Below are positions 62,888-64,000 of a stretch of DNA of 64,000 nucleotides, in pieces. A program made the position numbers and the translations under genes. Below the pieces are notes generated by a model. The model saw nothing but the letters and a program-made list of their open reading frames with translations, made no database searches and was not told where the DNA came from. The stretch comes from Anaerolineae bacterium. GTDB lineage: Bacteria; Chloroflexota; Anaerolineae; Anaerolineales; E44-bin32. Where the stretch lies: NCBI GenBank assembly GCA_011174825.1, contig DUEZ01000078.1, forward strand, positions 1-64,000, given 5' to 3'. The number at the start of each line of letters is the position of its first letter. Position 1 is the stretch's first letter.

Positions 62888-63417
62888 ACAAACACCACAA
62901 GAATGACAACGAAGACAACTCCAACCGCAAAAAAGATATGAGGTATCGGCAGCAAGTTAGGAGCCAGCCACCTCATCACCTCTTCATACCTCCCCGCCAA
63001 CTCCTCCCACCCTTCCCCTGATGTAATAATGAGGTCGGTGGGGTATCCCGCTTGGTGTAGAAAAAACCAGAGCGAACCAATCAGTAGATAACCGTTAAGA
63101 GCACCCAAGATGAATCCCAACAATGTGTCCTGAAGACGCTCGCGCACCAATTTCGGCTGTAACGCCCGGATTTGAGGTGTCTCGTAACCGAAAAAGGTCA
63201 ACAAGAGCAGGATCACAGCTCGCGCGACAAGCTTTGTATCTGGCTGGGCGGTCAGAGCCGAGTTATAAGCCAAGATGTAATTCTCAAGGATGTTGATCAT
63301 GAATAAAGCCAACACAACAGAGCTTGTGACCAACAATTCCTTGGCCCAACCCCGCATGGCACCAATGACAGCGAAGAGGATGATCAAGATGCCAAAAACC
63401 ACGATCAAACTAACCAC
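62884..63417 (-). CDS. CvpA-family membrane protein
   Basis: 177 residues with about five hydrophobic helices (5-25, 30-50, 65-80, 100-125, 155-177) and the family-like GAMRGWAKELLVTSSVVLAL and LGFILGALNGYLLIGSLW. CvpA proteins affect envelope and colicin production, role not settled. It overlaps murG by 8 nt and murC by 4 nt, so it is an integral member of the cell-wall operon, which is not a common place for it. Confidence 0.75.
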   Translation of the reverse strand: MVSLIVVFGILIILFAVIGAMRGWAKELLVTSSVVLALFMINILENYILAYNSALTAQPDTKLVARAVILLLLTFFGYETPQIRALQPKLVRERLQDTLLGFILGALNGYLLIGSLWFFLHQAGYPTDLIITSGEGWEELAGRYEEVMRWLAPNLLPIPHIFFAVGVVFVVILVVFV

Positions 63418-64000
63418 GCTCTACGCCTTTCATCTTGGCCAACTCGAGGATCTCATCAGCGATCGCCTCGGCCGCATCTGCGACTGCGAGTTGCTGCATG
63501 GCAGAGGCCATATTGGATAGACGATCCTTATCGTTGATTAGCCCCACCACCGTTGGGAACAATTCGTCCACTAATTCACCATCATCGATCTGAATAGCAG
63601 CTCCTTGCGATACCATATAGTCGGCATTTACCTTCTGATATCGCCAAGCATGGGGATAAGGGACGAGAATCGCTGGCAAGCCAAGGAGGGTATATTCACC
63701 GAGCGTTGCTGCCCCAGCGCGCGACACGACCAAATCAGCAGAAACCAATGCGAGTACCATCTCATCATAAAGATATGCATAGGGGTGGTATTCCCCTGCT
63801 AAATGTTGAGGGAGACTCTCTTGAACCTCTTCCACCTGCGGCCAATCCAACTCGCCTGTTATATGCACCACCTGGACTTTATCGAGGAGGTTTGTCAGAC
63901 ACCCCCACAGCGCCTGATTAATCGACCTTGCCCCGCGGCTGCCTCCAAACACCAACACGACTGGCCGCTCGGTGGAGAGGTTCAAACTCGTTCGAGACTC
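63410..64000 (-). CDS. murG: Undecaprenyldiphospho-muramoylpentapeptide GlcNAc transferase, partial (5' end beyond window)
   Basis: About 197 residues of the C-terminal half; the frame is still open at the right edge. VVLVFGGSRGARSINQALW and VVSRAGAATLGEYTLLGLPAILVPYPHA are MurG signatures for UDP-GlcNAc binding. It makes lipid II. An internal ATG at 63985 is not the true start. Confidence 0.93.
   Translation of the reverse strand, partial: ESRTSLNLSTERPVVLVFGGSRGARSINQALWGCLTNLLDKVQVVHITGELDWPQVEEVQESLPQHLAGEYHPYAYLYDEMVLALVSADLVVSRAGAATLGEYTLLGLPAILVPYPHAWRYQKVNADYMVSQGAAIQIDDGELVDELFPTVVGLINDKDRLSNMASAMQQLAVADAAEAIADEILELAKMKGVERG

Overview
The window looks like a chromosomal segment of a Chloroflexota (Anaerolineae-like) bacterium. 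This is inferred from gene content, because no 16S rRNA or other decisive marker lies inside. Supporting signs are a FadN-type beta-oxidation cluster, a class II (B12) ribonucleotide reductase, GH57-based glycogen genes, DUF2341/LamG surface modules, and an MsrP that carries a Tat signal plus a lipobox, as expected for a cell without a true periplasm.

Layout. (1) 1-13695, minus strand: one uninterrupted reading frame of 4565 codons that still has no stop at the left edge. It begins as a receiver domain fused to a processive-type family 2 glycosyltransferase. It then continues in the same frame through at least six secreted modules rich in DUF2341 and LamG-like domains. Each module is joined to the next by a C-terminal-anchor-like helix, an R-K-R-R/K loop and a signal-peptide-like helix ending in VxA. 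It reads like several complete surface proteins concatenated without stop codons, and is the most unusual object here. (2) 14168-15118: a NarL-type response regulator and a 72-residue stand-alone HisKA_3 phosphoacceptor domain behind a near-consensus promoter. (3) 15558-19607: tRNA-Glu, repeat-rich DNA and a radical SAM pair (TIGR03960 + DUF2344). (4) 19608-28083, minus strand: a fatty-acid degradation cluster (TetR regulator with an 18-bp palindromic operator, MBL-fold hydrolase, two acyl-CoA dehydrogenases of which one lacks the usual catalytic Glu motif, FadN-type fusion, thiolase, SCP2 protein). The ETF genes that would take its electrons lie at 35557-37373. (5) 28290-35085: tRNA-Arg, a phosphodiesterase and an alpha-glucan block (MalQ, GlgA, GH57 branching enzyme, PD40 propeller protein). 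(6) 37814-50065, mostly plus strand: TPR protein, lipoprotein, MtaB, MsrP (minus), YqeY, PgpH-like HD protein, YbeY, DgkA-like kinase, large GAF histidine kinase and an endonuclease IV-like protein. (7) 50207-55483, minus strand: a four-repeat DUF5666 secreted protein, a deoxynucleoside kinase, NrdJ and NrdR. (8) 55923-64000, minus strand: a dcw cell-division/cell-wall cluster (MurG partial, CvpA-like, MurC, a 58-residue small ORF, MurB, Ddl, FtsQ, FtsA, FtsZ) with overlapping genes.

Intergenic DNA carries at least two dispersed palindrome families. One is a 33-bp hairpin built on AGCTTCCCGCGA (six copies). The other is a longer hairpin with a GTGGGnGTGTGG-type stem and inverted flanks (four copies). 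Several one- or two-copy imperfect inverted repeats occur as well. No CRISPR array, transposase or rRNA gene was seen.
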